From Oscheius onirici (taxonomy: Eukaryota > Nematoda > Chromadorea > Rhabditida > Rhabditidae): a stretch of 64,000 bases of DNA. The notes under the pieces were generated by a model that was not told where the DNA came from, searched no databases, and was given only the letters and a program-made list of their open reading frames with translations. The translations under genes and the position numbers were made by a program. Shown in pieces: positions 43,945 through 55,217 of the stretch. The stretch lies in the NCBI GenBank assembly GCA_932521025.1, contig OW051471.1:11656001-11720000 (forward strand). The letters are read 5' to 3'. The stretch's first letter is position 1; each line of letters opens with the position of its first letter.

Positions 43945-45102
43945 ATGTCTGCACACGGTCAGTTTCCCCAGCTCTTCTATTATTTCTATTTAGCTTTAAG
44001 AATTGTTAGAATGGGAGACTACCTACATATAAAAGACATGCCTAAACCTGGCGTTGTGTTAGGCTTATCCGGTGTATTAGGGTACGCCGAATTTTTTGAA
44101 GCCAACGAATGAGTTTTGCAGATTTATCGTTGCCAAAGTTTCTTATGAAAGATCGGAAGATGGAGAAGTTGAAATTCTTTCCGCGGTATGTTGCCGATAT
44201 TCACATAAGTTCTGGAATAGTTAATTTTCAGAACGCTCATGATTTTATTGTTCGAATTCTGGGTCGATATGAACCTGACTGCTTGAAAAAGGGTCTGGTC
44301 ATGGAATACATGCCAGGAGGAAGCCTTCATGAGGGTAAATCCCGTTTTTGTAAAAAAGCTCGTTTTAGCGATCTACAAAGAAGGAGTTTCACCGTGTTCA
44401 AGAAAACCGTACGTGTGGCTAAAACAGGCTGCGGAAGCTCTACGTTTTCTGCACGACAGAAGCGTGGTGCATGGCGATATTAACCCAAGAAAGTAAGATT
44501 TTTTAAGGTTCCCTTCTGAAAAACTTTTCAGCTTGCTGCTATCAACCGATTGGAGCATTCTCAAACTTGGAGACTTTGGCTCAGCTCGATTGCTTCCAGA
44601 AATAGTCGACGCCTTTGAAATTGAGTTAATTTTTAGGATGAATAACGCAAACTTAAAATTCAGATCAACAATGGAATATCTGGCCCCTGAACTACATATG
44701 CCGCAGTCATCTTACGATCCAGCAGATATTCTAACAGCAGACAACTACGCCTTGGGTTTTACGCTATGGGAAATTTTTCACGGAAGGTAAGCCATTTTCT
44801 GTACAATTGTCAAAGAGAAGATGATGATTACAAGCCCAAATACTATTAAAAAGTTTATAGAAGTCCCTTCAATAAGGATTATAAGCAGTTGAAGATAATA
44901 TTTCGTGGAGGACGTCCAACTATTGACTCATTTTACATGGCGGATGAAGAGCTACGAGAGCTTTGTAGAAAGTACGTTTTGAAATTGTTTCATGTTCATT
45001 ACCTGCTACAGACTGTGGCATCAAGAGCCCCGGAGTCGTTGTGACCTAACCGATGTGATCACTCTTTGCGAGAGGAAACTTGAACAGATGCCGAACACCT
45101 GA
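43945..45102 (+). CDS. Single-domain protein kinase, HGD-type
   Basis: Eight exons join in phase (43945-43957, 43994-44081, 44122-44185, 44232-44334, 44369-44492, 44532-44786, 44861-44971, 45012-45102) to 282 residues, almost entirely kinase domain. Visible motifs: glycine loop VLGLSGVLG, lysine in FIVAKV, hinge VMEYMPGGSL, catalytic loop VVHGDINPRN (Arg of HRD replaced by Gly, Asp kept), LGDFGSA, YLAPEL and FTLWEIFHGR. The key Lys, Asp and DFG are present, so catalysis is possible. The loop is compact and the C-lobe ends RSRCDLTDVITLCE, the usual WxxxPxxRP region with divergence. It resembles the domains of the next gene and is probably its tandem relative; tyrosine-kinase-like group by feel, not proven. 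Confidence 0.82.
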
Positions 45103-45202
45103 ATCTGAAAGTTTAAAATTTTTAAGATTTTTTCTTCTTGTTCTTATTTAAACGTTTTCTCGTTGAATACATTCGACTTTTCTTCGCGTTTACTGTTTTT
45201 AG

Positions 45203-48200
45203 ATGAGCCATCAGAACGAACCTGCTTCAACAACAAGCCTTTTCGAAGGGATGAATTTTGGTGATGATGACAAATTTTTGGTGATGGCGACAAGCACGAT
45301 CAAACTTCATGGTAAAACAGCTAAATTTTGGTTTTTAAAATTACTTTTTTTGGATGGAACATTTCTCACAAACCTCAGACGCATTAAGTCAACTTCGACA
45401 TCACATCTCTATTCCGCGGAACGCAATGGAACTACCGTATATGTGAAACAACGAGCTTCAAGCGATGAGAGGAAAGAGGAGAAACTTAAAATGATGTTAC
45501 AGGTGAACTTTTTTATTAGTTTTTTTAACATCTCAGAAGTTTAGCTTGCATCGCATCCTCGACTTATCGAACTAATCGACATAATCTATCTTATTGATCC
45601 TATTGGGAGATCACAGCGCTTCAGCTTTGTCATGGAATCTGTAGAAGGCGGAGATTTATCACAAGGTACGAAAACTTGACTCATTAAAGCTTGTTTTAGT
45701 TATCCGACCTGCAGATTTTGAATATTCAACCGAGCAGGGCACAAATTGGATTTGTCAAATAGCTGACGGGTTGATGTTTCTGCACGCCAACAAAATAATA
45801 CATGGGAATCTGAAGCCAAAAAAGTGAAGAGTTTTCACTACTCTTCATGGATATTGTTTTTTAGTATTCTAATGTTTGGAGAGGGGAAAAAGGAGCTGAA
45901 ACTCACCGATTTTGGAGAACTTAGACGTCTGAGGAACACGGCCATACCTTTATGGTAAACTGGTTGCACTGTTAAACTAACAGTTTAGGAATGATTCGTA
46001 CTCGTATATGGCTCCAGAAGTTCTCAGATATCCCGAAGAGAAAGGGATAGTTCTTGAGAATCCGTTTCCAGTCGACATTTACTCATTAGCTGTAATATGG
46101 TGGGAGATTATCCACAAGAAGTATGTTAAATATGGTTCCTGTTTATCGAATGATTTGGGCCTCCATTCCAGTACCGATCAGTGCTGATGTTTTATGCTAA
46201 CCTAGACGATGGTATTCGCCCAAATTTTGAAAAGAATACTGCGGAGACGAATAGTTTCATCGAAAGGTTGCTTTTTTAAAGTTACGAATTATTCATTTAG
46301 TTGCTGGGATAATTTACCCGAAGTACGGCCAAGAGCTAGCAAAGTCGTTGATTTTGTTAATCAATTGCTAGGAAACGACGTTTCTGTTAAAAAAGAGACT
46401 GATCCTGAAGAATGCGCTGAGCTAGAAACTGCAAGACATACGGAAGAGTAAGTGTAACTATGGCAAACTAGTACTTTGGCTTATCTCACTCGCTCTCTAA
46501 CGGATACCAGCCTGCTATTCAATTCTTCATCTAAGCATTCCATAACTTTCAGCAAGCAGACTATCGATAACGAAGAATGGTCTTTTCATTTTTCCAAAGC
46601 TTACACAGATGTCAAAGTTTATAACAGTTCGGATTTTGTTAATATCGAAAATCTTGGATTTGGATCAGAGTCAACAATATTTCTAGGAACCACTAGAACA
46701 GGGTGAGCTCAACAGGTCATGAGAACAATCATTTCAGATCTGTTTGTATAAAGCAATACCATCATAGTTATATGCTAATTTGGAATGAAGTCGAAGTTCT
46801 TTTAAACATTCGTCACGAGAACGTGATTAACATTCTTGGAGTGTATGCCTCACCTAATAGGTTAAAAAACGGATATGTAATGGAGTTTATGGAAGGCGGA
46901 GACTTGCATCATGGTAAATGTTCCCAGTTCAAGCAAAGAACAATCACAGTCATTCATTCTAATACACGTTACACCGATCACGATGTTTACAGCTGGACTC
47001 TGCAAGTATCAAAAGCATTGGAATATTTGCACAGCAGGAATCTACTTCACCGAGATGTGAAGCCTAGAAATATGCTCCTTGACGCAAACCATAAAGTTTT
47101 GAAACTTTGCGATTTTGGGATAGCTAAACAATTGGATCAGTTGAAGGATACTGCGGTGTAAGTTTATCTTTAGTAATTACCCAAAAAAACATTAATTGTA
47201 GGTGTGGAACTTATGATTATATGTCTCCCGAAGTTATTGAGGGGGGTCGTTACGAGTATGGTTACGCTGTTGATGTCTACTCGTTGGGAATCTCGACATG
47301 GGAGACATATCATAGACGAAGACCTTATGAAATCAAAGGCATGTATGTACTATGTCAAGGAATAGTGAATGGCAGACGACCGATATTAGACGAGACAATG
47401 AATCCAGATCTGGAGAAAATTATCAGCAAGTATGTTGGGTTCGCGTCAATTTCCCAAAAAAATCCTGCGTATTTTCGACAACATAAAGATCTTTGAGGCT
47501 TTATCCTTGCTTAAAAAAAGCACAACCGTCCTGCTCGTTTCTACCTTTTGATTTCATTTTTAACTAGTTCCATTTATACCGAATTTTGCAGAATGTGGGA
47601 TGCCGATCCCACACAAAGGCCCAATGCTGTGGAGGTTTTTGAAACTTTTAAAAAGTTTGCCGAAGCTTCGAGATACAATGCACTTCAACTTACTTGTCGC
47701 GATCCGCTTCCAGTATCCACAGAAGTTACAACTCACAGATTACTGGACACGTTCACATATAGTTTGAATATTTTTTTAAAACAATTCTTAAGTTTGTAGA
47801 CTTGCCCACGGTTAGTCTAGAAGACTGCAAATTGTCTGGACGTGCAGATCTAACCATATACATACCACGAGAAGCTGATGCTACTGCATTACCTGCATCG
47901 TGTGAAGAATTCGGGTAGTGCTTTTGGTAATCGGTGACAGTCATCCTTCAGAAAAGTTACCATTATCCTGCCCCATCGAAAATACAAAACATTCTACGAG
48001 CACAACACTGTATGTTCAACTTGTCATAAATACCTTTTCCAGAAACTGCGGCATACAAACGTCGTTCATGCGCTTGCATTTTTATGTGAAAAAGACAGGA
48101 TTAAGGGCTATATCATCGAACCTGTTTTTGGAACAATGGCTCAAGGTATCGTTACAGCAAGCATTTCAGAACTGGCCAAAAAAGCCGCATCGGCCAGGTT

Positions 48201-49382
48201 TAGCCAACTTTGTAAACAGCGCGCAGCCTGCCAGATTTACAATTTTACCTGACTTGGCCTGCCTGGTCATATCAGCCAGGTCTGCCATCTCTGAGTTATA
48301 TTTTAAACTGTTTTTTGATCATTGTTTTTAGAATCTAAACTATTAAAAAGCTATGGTGTCTGTGGCTGACTCTGTGTGTTTGTGTTTGTCCATGGCCACG
48401 AGAATCATCATAGCAAGTCGAGAGCTGTCAGGATTAGATAACAAGTTACTTTTGAACTTGGAATTTTTTACAAACTTTGGCTTCTACTGTGTCAGAGGGA
48501 AGTACAAAGCTTTAGAAAACGGTAATGAGCAGGTAGAAAAGTTTGGTGCTACGACGCCGGCAGGCGACGAAGCCGTCTGGTTATCTTATAAAACATTTCA
48601 GTTATTTACTCTCGGAGATTACAATACGATACTCCTACAATTTATTCTTGGACCATTCAATTAGCTAGAGCTGTTCTGTATCTTCACAGACAAGGGATTA
48701 TTCATCAAAACATCAAACCTAGCAGGTTCTATGACTTTTTTCTGTTAACATTTCTTAAGCATTTATGTAACAAACTCGAACTTAAAACGTGTTCAACTGG
48801 GCGGCCTTCATGGGGAGGCGGACCAAACTCTGACGAATACTACAGGGTAAGTAAAATTTCAGCAACTTAACTGGGATAATTAAGAATTCGTATACCGGAG
48901 TACACGGCTCCAGAAGCAATGAATGGAAAGCATGTTTTTCCGTCAGATGTGTATTCATTTGCCGTGACGTTGTGGGAGATAGCTCATCGGAAGTTTGTTT
49001 CTATCTGTCAATTTTTGTAGTCGTTTGGTCCCCCTCCCCATTTCATTCAGGAAACCCTATGATGCTCGTGTGTCACCTTTTGCTATAGCCGTCAAAATTG
49101 GGGAAGGAATGAGGCCTACCATTGACAAAAACCTTGTGGAGAAGAATGGTTTGTGGCCGTTGATCGAAAGGTTTGAAACTACTGATTGTGAGTGAAATCA
49201 ATGTAAACATTTCTAGAATGTGGGATGGAAATCCAAAGAATCGACCACTTCCATTGGAAATTCTCGATTTTGCTGAGAAGCTACAAACTGAAGAAGAATT
49301 ACAACATCCCTCTTCAAAAGCAAGGGAAAGTGCTTTTTTAGAGTTAAAGCAACAAAAGACGAAGCGGGAAATAAAGATGTAA
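45203..49382 (+). CDS. Three-domain kinase: pseudokinase, kinase, pseudokinase
   Basis: Nineteen exons join in phase over 4.2 kb to about 947 residues. Exon ends are 45203-45502, 45545-45665, 45715-45823, 45865-45954, 45989-46124, 46172-46266, 46301-46447, 46553-46702, 46738-46913, 46950-47157, 47202-47429, 47592-47761, 47800-47914, 47952-48145, 48602-48725, 48760-48846, 48885-48992, 49051-49170 and 49217-49382. Domain 1 (about 60-330): VYVKQ lysine, HGNLKPKN (catalytic Asp lost), TDFGEL, MAPEV. Domain 2 (about 350-630): VCIKQY, HRDVKPRN near 480, CDFGIA, MSPEV, MWDADPTQRPNA; all catalytic residues present. Domain 3 (about 650-930): HQNIKPS, DFG lost (VQLGGL), TAPEA, MWDGNPKNRP. The tail is Lys-rich. 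A TTTTTAG directly before the ATG may be a trans-splice site. The pattern recalls JAK-like allosteric control, but with three units. Confidence 0.82.
48146..48601. repeat. Intron with inserted dispersed repeat
   Basis: The only long intron of the triple kinase gene. About 48333-48415 (CTATTAAAAAGCTATGGTG, TGTGGCTG, TTTGTCCATGGCCACGAG) is a copy, inverted, of repeats at 62475-62560 and 62925-62995. A further block near 48160-48290 contains repeated GGCCA/TGGCC words. Confidence 0.6.
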
Positions 49383-49667
49383 AGCAATTCATAGTTCCTA
49401 CATAAACATCTTTTAGCAACGTAAAGTTTTCTCCCGTTATTAAAGCCTTTGGTGAGCGGGTGCATCTGACAATGAGGGCCGCCAAGTTGGCAAATCAAAA
49501 TATGTTGGTAATGAAAATATGGACCTAAGAGGGCAAGAGAGTAGACGCTTAGATAAGATACCCGGAAAATTATTTTCAAGCCGGTAATTACGGGTCTGCT
49601 TTAAACGAGACCCCAGATAATTCCTGAGGTTTTTGAGGTGACACAAAATGTTTTGAGCCATTTCCAT
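49383..49667. other. Stretch between kinase gene and tRNA
   Basis: No gene seen; AT-rich, presumably 3' untranslated and spacer DNA. Confidence 0.4.
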
Positions 49668-49784
49668 GCACGGTTGGCCGAGCGGTCTAAGGCGCCAGAC
49701 TCAAGCCGCGGGCTTGCCATGTAACAGTGGTTCGGGTCTTCTGGTCCTCGAACGAGGGTGTGAGTTCAAATCTCACATCGTGCA
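49668..49784 (+). tRNA. tRNA-Leu(CAA) with intron
   Basis: Acceptor GCACGGT pairs with ATCGTGC, followed by discriminator A. The A box is GGCCGAGCGGTCTAAGG, the anticodon stem is CCAGA/TCTGG with loop CTCAAG+T (anticodon CAA), there is a long variable arm (CCTCGAACGAGGG) and the B box is GAGTTCAAATCTC. An intron of about 33 bases lies one base 3' of the anticodon, the usual place; nematode tRNA-Leu(CAA) genes do carry introns. A T run follows within 10-20 bases as a polymerase III terminator. The fold is intact, so the gene is probably functional. Confidence 0.95.
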
Positions 49785-50065
49785 AAATTTTTGCTTTTTT
49801 TTGCTGAAATGTGACAAAGTTCTAAAGGCTTTTGCGGCAAGGTTTCTCTGTGATCAACGAATTTTCAAGCTTGATCTCTCTACAAAATAAACCACAATGG
49901 TGGACTTTGTGTGTTTCCGCGAACCCTCAATATTAAGCTTTGAAAATTAGCAATTAACGTGAATTATTAACTGCATTTGAAAACTTTTTTTATTCAGACA
50001 AAAATAAAGGCACATCACATAATTATCATATTCTGGAGACTAGCATAGAAACCCCACAAAATGAA

Positions 50066-52480
50066 TTACTCTGCAGAAAAGGGCTTGGCGAAGAAGTGAT
50101 GCAGTTTGGTTTGTTTCTTGCGACTGATCTTTTTCTCTTCGTTTGAATTAGGAATACCAGGACAGATGAGATTGATAGAGAGGGATGTTATTTTTGCATC
50201 ATTTTCCGAGCCTTCAAAATCGCAAGAATAGTCCGATTCGGGGTCTGAAACTTTGTCTATAAACGTCGTCAGTATTTTCTTGAAAAAACCCACTTACCCT
50301 TTTGTTCATCCTGTACGGTCATTTTGGGCATTGGATTCTTCTGCCCGAAGCACTTCAGCCACCATTCGTTCATGTCATCTTCATATTCTTCTTTTGTAGT
50401 CACGTCAATGTCACCCTGTTCTTTGTGTACGCGTTGAACATGATTCTGGACCTCGCTTTTTCTCAAAGAGTCAAAGTTGCATTCTGTGCAGAAAAAGATA
50501 TGCTTCTTGAAATGATGGTGCTGAATGTGTTGGGTTTTATCTGAAGCATCAATGCTTCAAAAAAACTAAAACAATCTTACTGTAGTGTATTGTCTTCTGG
50601 CAAAGCAGACAAAAGGGCAGTTCTGTAACTTTTACGTTCTTCTCATTTTCTTGGAAACATCGAATAATCCAGTCGTTCAGCTCGTCTTCATATTCCTCTT
50701 TCGGTACTTCTATGACCTTGGCTTTTCCTTTGTGCACATTACGAACATGATCTTCCATTCTACCCCGAAATGCGTACTTATTACTGTAGTTGCATGCGGA
50801 GCAGTGGAAGTGTTCGCTTTTCATGTGTTTAGACCAAATGTGATCCTTGTATCTACCTAAAGTATGTATTTTCCATAAAAGACTGAACAGTTTGCTGACG
50901 CAAGTGATGCAAGCTTCAAACGGGCGGGTTTCTTTACCCCCATCCCCCTAAACTTGAATTTTTGGGGGCGGCGGGGGAAATCTAAATTTTCCGGCTCTCG
51001 TTTGCATTTTCCAGCTTTTTCCCAGTAAGCAAAGTTGTAGCCCTGATCAAGCTCTACAACTGTGCAGAACTTTGCGATGCATGAAAATGCTGTTATCACT
51101 ATAAAAAATGACTTTTGTCTTTGTTGTCAAGTTTTGGCTTAGTATCAATTTTTCAGTGATAACAGTTTCACAATGTTCTGAAAAGTTGTAGAGCTTAATC
51201 AGAGCTACAACTTTTCTCACTGGAACAAAGCTGGAAAATGCAAACGAGAGCCAGAAAATTTAGATTTCCCCCGCCGACCCCCAAAAACCCAAGTTTGGGG
51301 AGAGGGGCGTAAATATACCGCCCTGCTTCAAACAAATACGTACCTATTCCAATTTCCAATTTGCAGATGTGACAGTAATTATGATACCCCATAACTTTAA
51401 CCGCATTGAAGACAGGTTTGTACTGGCTCAAGTCTTCTTGATTTCCCCCCCCCCTTCCAATATGCCAAAGCATCGTTTCCTCGAAATTGCCATCTCTTCA
51501 GCATATTCACTATTTTCCATTTGTATAATTTCTCCCTCTCCCCTGTGAACTTTTTTGCGATGAACCTCTGCAACTTCTTTATGAGGGCTTGCTTTTCCGC
51601 AAATGGAGCAAGAATAGACCTGTCGTTTCATGAGTCCTCATCACGTGACGGTTAGCATCTAAAAAAATTGATTTAGCGACATATTTGGGAAAACCTACAG
51701 CCGCCTCTGATTCCCTGTTCACAAACTTTGCAGTAACTAAGATTCTCCCTTTTCACAATTTTACAATCGCTCTTCTCTTTTCTTGCCTTATGGTCGATTC
51801 CAAAGCATTTGATCATCAAATCGTGAATCTCCTCTTCATATTTAGAAGAATTATCGATAATACTTGCTTGTCCTTTGTGTACGCTTCGAGCATGAGTCTT
51901 TGCACGCTCTTTTCCGTAATGCGACACGAATTCACATGCAGAACATTGGAAGACGGGTTTTTTGAGGTGAGTGATCATCATGTGATAACGAGCACCTGAA
52001 AGTTTGACACATTGTTGATTAATGAAAATTAACCTGTTTTTGATGCTGTAAAGTCGTACTGACACAAGTTACAAACTAACATGCGATCGGATTTTCGTTT
52101 TGCAGCCAAAACCTGTCCCGACGAGTATTTTTTGATGGTATGTGATTTATGAAAGTTGATTTCTTCTTCATCCGGCTGTTTTTCTTGTGGCAGAGAGCAA
52201 AAATAGTGCATTTACCGAATTTACAAAAAGTCACTAACCTGATATCATCTGTACCATCAAAGCACTTAATCATCCACTCGTTCAGTTCTTCCTGGTATTC
52301 TTCTCGAGCTATCGTAACCACTTTGCCCTCCTCATTGTGATGTTCTTTAAAGTGGTTATGGTAGATATTTTTCTGTCTATGAGAAAAGGAACAAAGGGAG
52401 CAGAAGTAAATGACTTTGGAAAAGTGCTCTCGAATGATATGTTCCTCGGGAGTCGCTGAGATAGTTCTATTACGTGTTGA
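50066..52480 (-). CDS. Paired-C2H2 zinc-finger protein with PIP-box-like tail
   Basis: Minus-strand exons ~52480-52239, 52175-52034, 51995-51695, 51658-51344, 50856-50581, 50540-50298 and 50256-50066. The protein repeats a module: CxxC..HxxxxH (split by an intron), a second finger such as FQCSACEFVSHYGKERAKTH.., VHKG, then a helix E-Y-E-x-E..W..KCF(G). Four to five modules are visible, with fingers also at CSICGKAS, CSACNYS and CTECNFD. The tail is acidic and ends KKQTKLHHFFAKPFSAE, with Q-x-x-L-x-x-F-F of a PCNA-interacting peptide. A nuclear, DNA-associated role is inferred. The fourth module is shifted twice: two bases seem missing after MRTH, and a run of ten G at 51445 breaks the frame after FGILEGG. 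So it may be a pseudogene or a sequence error. The 5' end is unresolved. A MITE occupies the 50857-51343 intron. Confidence 0.65.
50915..51328. repeat. Foldback element in zinc-finger intron
   Basis: Long arms: left GGGCGGGTTTCTTTACCCCC and right with GGGGCGTAAATATACCGCCC; inside GCTGGAAAATGCAAACGAG and AAGTTGTAGAGCT with complements. The loop carries GCAGAACTTTGCGATG, the recurring motif. Confidence 0.85.
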
Positions 52481-53111
52481 AAAAATAAATGCGCTGAAAT
52501 TGCGCTCAGTTCTATTACCTGTGGAAATGCCCCCACACCTCTAAAATGTTTGTTTTTAATCAAGATAAAAAGAGGCAAAAAACTGAGATTCTAGAACATT
52601 CCATGAGAAATTCTTCGACCCAATTTCATCACTTTCATGGCGAATTTCGAGAAGTAAACAAGGTTTTGGGTAAAAGCAAGTCAGTACGTGATGCTATTGG
52701 AAGAATAAACATTTTTGACACAAAAAATCTATGATAGGTGCTAAATGGTGTTTTTGGGCAAGTGAAAAAATCGTTTAGGAGCGAGTGTTTGAGGAAACTA
52801 TTTAGATGGCTTGAGCTGGTATTGTGCAGAAAAATTACCTTATATGGGATGCATGTCATAGGCCATAGAACATGTCGTTACGTTTTCCTCAAAAAAGTGT
52901 CGCGAGGTCGGACCCCAAAAAGTTATAAAATCGATCTAGCTCCGCCATGGAAAATGCAAATCGGTTGAAATTTTGTGGGAAAATTGGACCCTATACTGCC
53001 CCCTTCCAGCTAAATTTTGATTAAAACGAAAAATTTTAGAGGAGGGCATTTATTCTTTCCACACAACACGAGTACTATGGGCCCACAGAACTCACTCCAT
53101 TTTTTGCTCCA
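52481..53111. other. Stretch between zinc-finger loci
   Basis: AATAGAACT..TCAGCG occurs twice near 52450-52520, perhaps a small duplication at the 5' end of the zinc-finger gene. Frames 52546-52734 (plus) and 52635-52859 (minus) are unassigned. Confidence 0.3.
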
Positions 53112-53460
53112 CTAGCCATGACGACAAATCTTACAGTAATCCTTTTTCAAGGCGCTGATTTTTTTTAGAGGGTACTCTTCGACTAGACGATCAAACGGGT
53201 TGAGAAATCTGACTGAAAAATGATTTTTTATGACAGTTTCCATAAAATTAACCTCGTTCTCTACTTCCTTCCCGCCATAACAGATTCCAAACCAGTACTT
53301 GAGCTCGTGAGTTACGGCTTCAACTGGAATTTCCAGGACTTCTTCCACTGACCCGTGATGTGCTTTAGCGTGCTTTATTATGTTAAACCGGCGTGAGTTT
53401 GTTCCATGTCCACAAGTAGAACAAAAGAAGGGATTCTTCTTCGTATGTCTACCTAATATG
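53112..53460 (-). pseudogene. Zinc-finger family fragment 2
   Basis: Encodes HTKKNPFFCSTCGHG.., IIKHAKAHHG, then VEEVLEIPVEAVTHELKYWFGICYGG, the same finger-plus-helix plan as the 50-52 kb gene with a diverged helix. It continues past a possible donor and is not joined to other modules in a clear way. A single module and no start suggest a remnant, possibly a short gene. Confidence 0.5.
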
Positions 53461-53913
53461 TGGTCTCTTTTCGACCCTGAAAGCTACTTTCCGAAAACTT
53501 TGCTGACCTTAGTTGACCTCTTATTGAAGCTTCGCACATAGAGCAGTGATGAGACATTGAGGAGAGTGATGAGAATAACAGCACTTTTTCCCGGATGCGT
53601 GCTTGTGTAGGCGGAAAGCGTTCAGCTATCAGGCTTTTTTTGTTTATGAAATCAATAATCGGGGAACAGAATGCATCTTTGTTCTAATTGAAAATAGCCG
53701 ATTCATTAGTTGGTCTGACTATCAGTCAAAGTTCTTCCGCCTCTTTGACAAGCCCTGCCTCAAATGGTAGAAAAAAAGTCACCAGGAAACTCCTTCACAA
53801 TGCACATTTTTCTGCTCATTGTCAGAATGATGGAAAACGATAATTTCAAAAACATTTAACTTCACCTAGTTTTCACTGTTGGATGCCCCAATCTCGTTCA
53901 CCATTGTGCACGT
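53461..53913. other. Short intergenic stretch
   Basis: No gene seen. Lies between two related zinc-finger remnants. Confidence 0.35.
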
Positions 53914-54240
53914 TCACCAGCTTTGCAATAGGTCACAGAAGAACAGACCGGAAAAAAACTTCTTGGTACGTGTCGAGTTTAGAGTAATCTTGCTGAAAAA
54001 AGGGTTAAAAAAAGGGATAAAAACACATTTGTACAAACAACCCAGATCTTCTCCCGTTATGCTCCAGATTTTACATTTCCCACGCCAAAATTTCAGCTCT
54101 TGTTTAATCGCCACAAGTGAAAGTTCCAGAACTTCTCCAACGGACCCGTGACTTTTTAAATGATGCACTATGTTTAACCGTTCAGTCATCAATCCAAATC
54201 CACAAATAGAACAAAAAAAGATTTTTCTTCACATGCTTAC
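53914..54240 (-). pseudogene. Zinc-finger family fragment 3, frameshifted
   Basis: Encodes FFCSICGFGLMTERLNIVHH, KSHGSVGEVLEL and IKQELKFWRGKCK, close to fragment 2. The HVKKN part that should precede FFCS is in another frame because a T run near 54212 has the wrong length. A decayed tandem copy. Confidence 0.55.
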
Positions 54241-54786
54241 TCAAAATGTGTCGTGTTTTGGACTCTGATTGATTATTTTTCAACATAATTACGTTTGTAC
54301 TAAATGTGAAAAGATCCTTAACAAATGACGCCGTCCTTTGTCATGACGGGAAAAAAAACTGGTAGGAAGCTGAAAATAGCTGTTTAGGAAGGCTTTGCAG
54401 AAACAAGGAAGAAAACGAACTGTTTTTTTTTCTTTCTAACAAAAAATCGATATTAAAAAGAAAAATGGCTCGTCTCGTTGGGATTCCCATAATTTAGAGG
54501 CTGACAAAAGATGTGATGAGATAAAAACTAGACAAAGAAAGAACTGTTAGAACCCGCTACTGATCTCTGAACACAAAATTATGTTTTCCATCTGTAACTG
54601 TTATTATTTTCCAGAGCTTTCCATTAATAGAATCTGATCTAATCATGACTCACCAAAAACAGGCAATCTCTGACGTTTACCACCATTCTGGACCACAGAT
54701 GACGCGAATTATTCAAATTTTCCGATTAAACTGTCCCGAAAACAGGAGAGGGCACTGTTCAGCACCGTTTTGATAAATAATCAAAA
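54241..54786. other. AT-rich intergenic stretch
   Basis: No gene seen; long A and T runs. The end includes the promoter of the secreted peptide gene. Confidence 0.4.
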
Positions 54787-54797
54787 CCTATAAAAGG
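54787..54797 (+). promoter_or_regulatory. TATA box of secreted peptide gene
   Basis: CCTATAAAAGG about 45 bases before the ATG at 54833, a near-perfect TATA box. Confidence 0.75.
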
Positions 54798-54832
54798 TTC
54801 TGCGATGCCTCACAATTCAACAACCCGACAAA

Positions 54833-55217
54833 ATGTACAATTCTACTCTTGCCTGTCTATTACTTCTAGGTAAAAACCTTAATTTTTTTAATTTCAAGGT
54901 TTTTTTCAGTAGCTACCTCGTTCGCTCAGAACACATTCCCTGCTGAAAGCAGTTCTGTGGAAAGTGTGACTACAGAAAATGAGAATTCTGGAACGACTCG
55001 GGAAAGTATGACTACCGAGAGTTCGGAAACGACCCCTTGTGAACACGAAGGCTCTGGAGGTCATCCTCATCATCACAGAGGAGGAAAGTTTGGTGGAGAG
55101 TCTGGACGTGAAGAAGGCCGTATTCGAATCCGTGGAGATCGTGGAAATGAGGGACGGGGAGCTGAAGAGGACCACTCTCCCTTTGATACTTTCAGAGGCT
55201 GGATGAAGATCTGGTAA
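54833..55217 (+). CDS. Secreted Ser/Thr- then Gly/His/Arg-rich peptide
   Basis: Exons 54833-54869 and 54910-55217 join in phase to 114 residues. The signal peptide (STLACLLLLVATSFAQ) is followed by a Ser/Thr/Glu-rich half (ESMTTESSETTP) suited to O-glycosylation, then HEGSGGHPHHHRGGKFGG and an RIRIRGDRGNEGRG stretch, ending FRGWMKIW. A TATA box and a downstream AATAAA (about 55225) frame the gene neatly. His/Gly-rich secreted nematode peptides include antimicrobial-type and cuticle-associated ones; no specific family recognised. Confidence 0.75.

Noticed and set aside
46448..46471. A 24-base intron joining kinase domains 1 and 2
   Set aside because: Too short for normal splicing; a 105-base intron from the same donor to the acceptor at 46552 keeps the frame and has better signals.
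49073..49579. 168-codon minus-strand frame
   Set aside because: Antisense to the last exons of the three-domain kinase gene.
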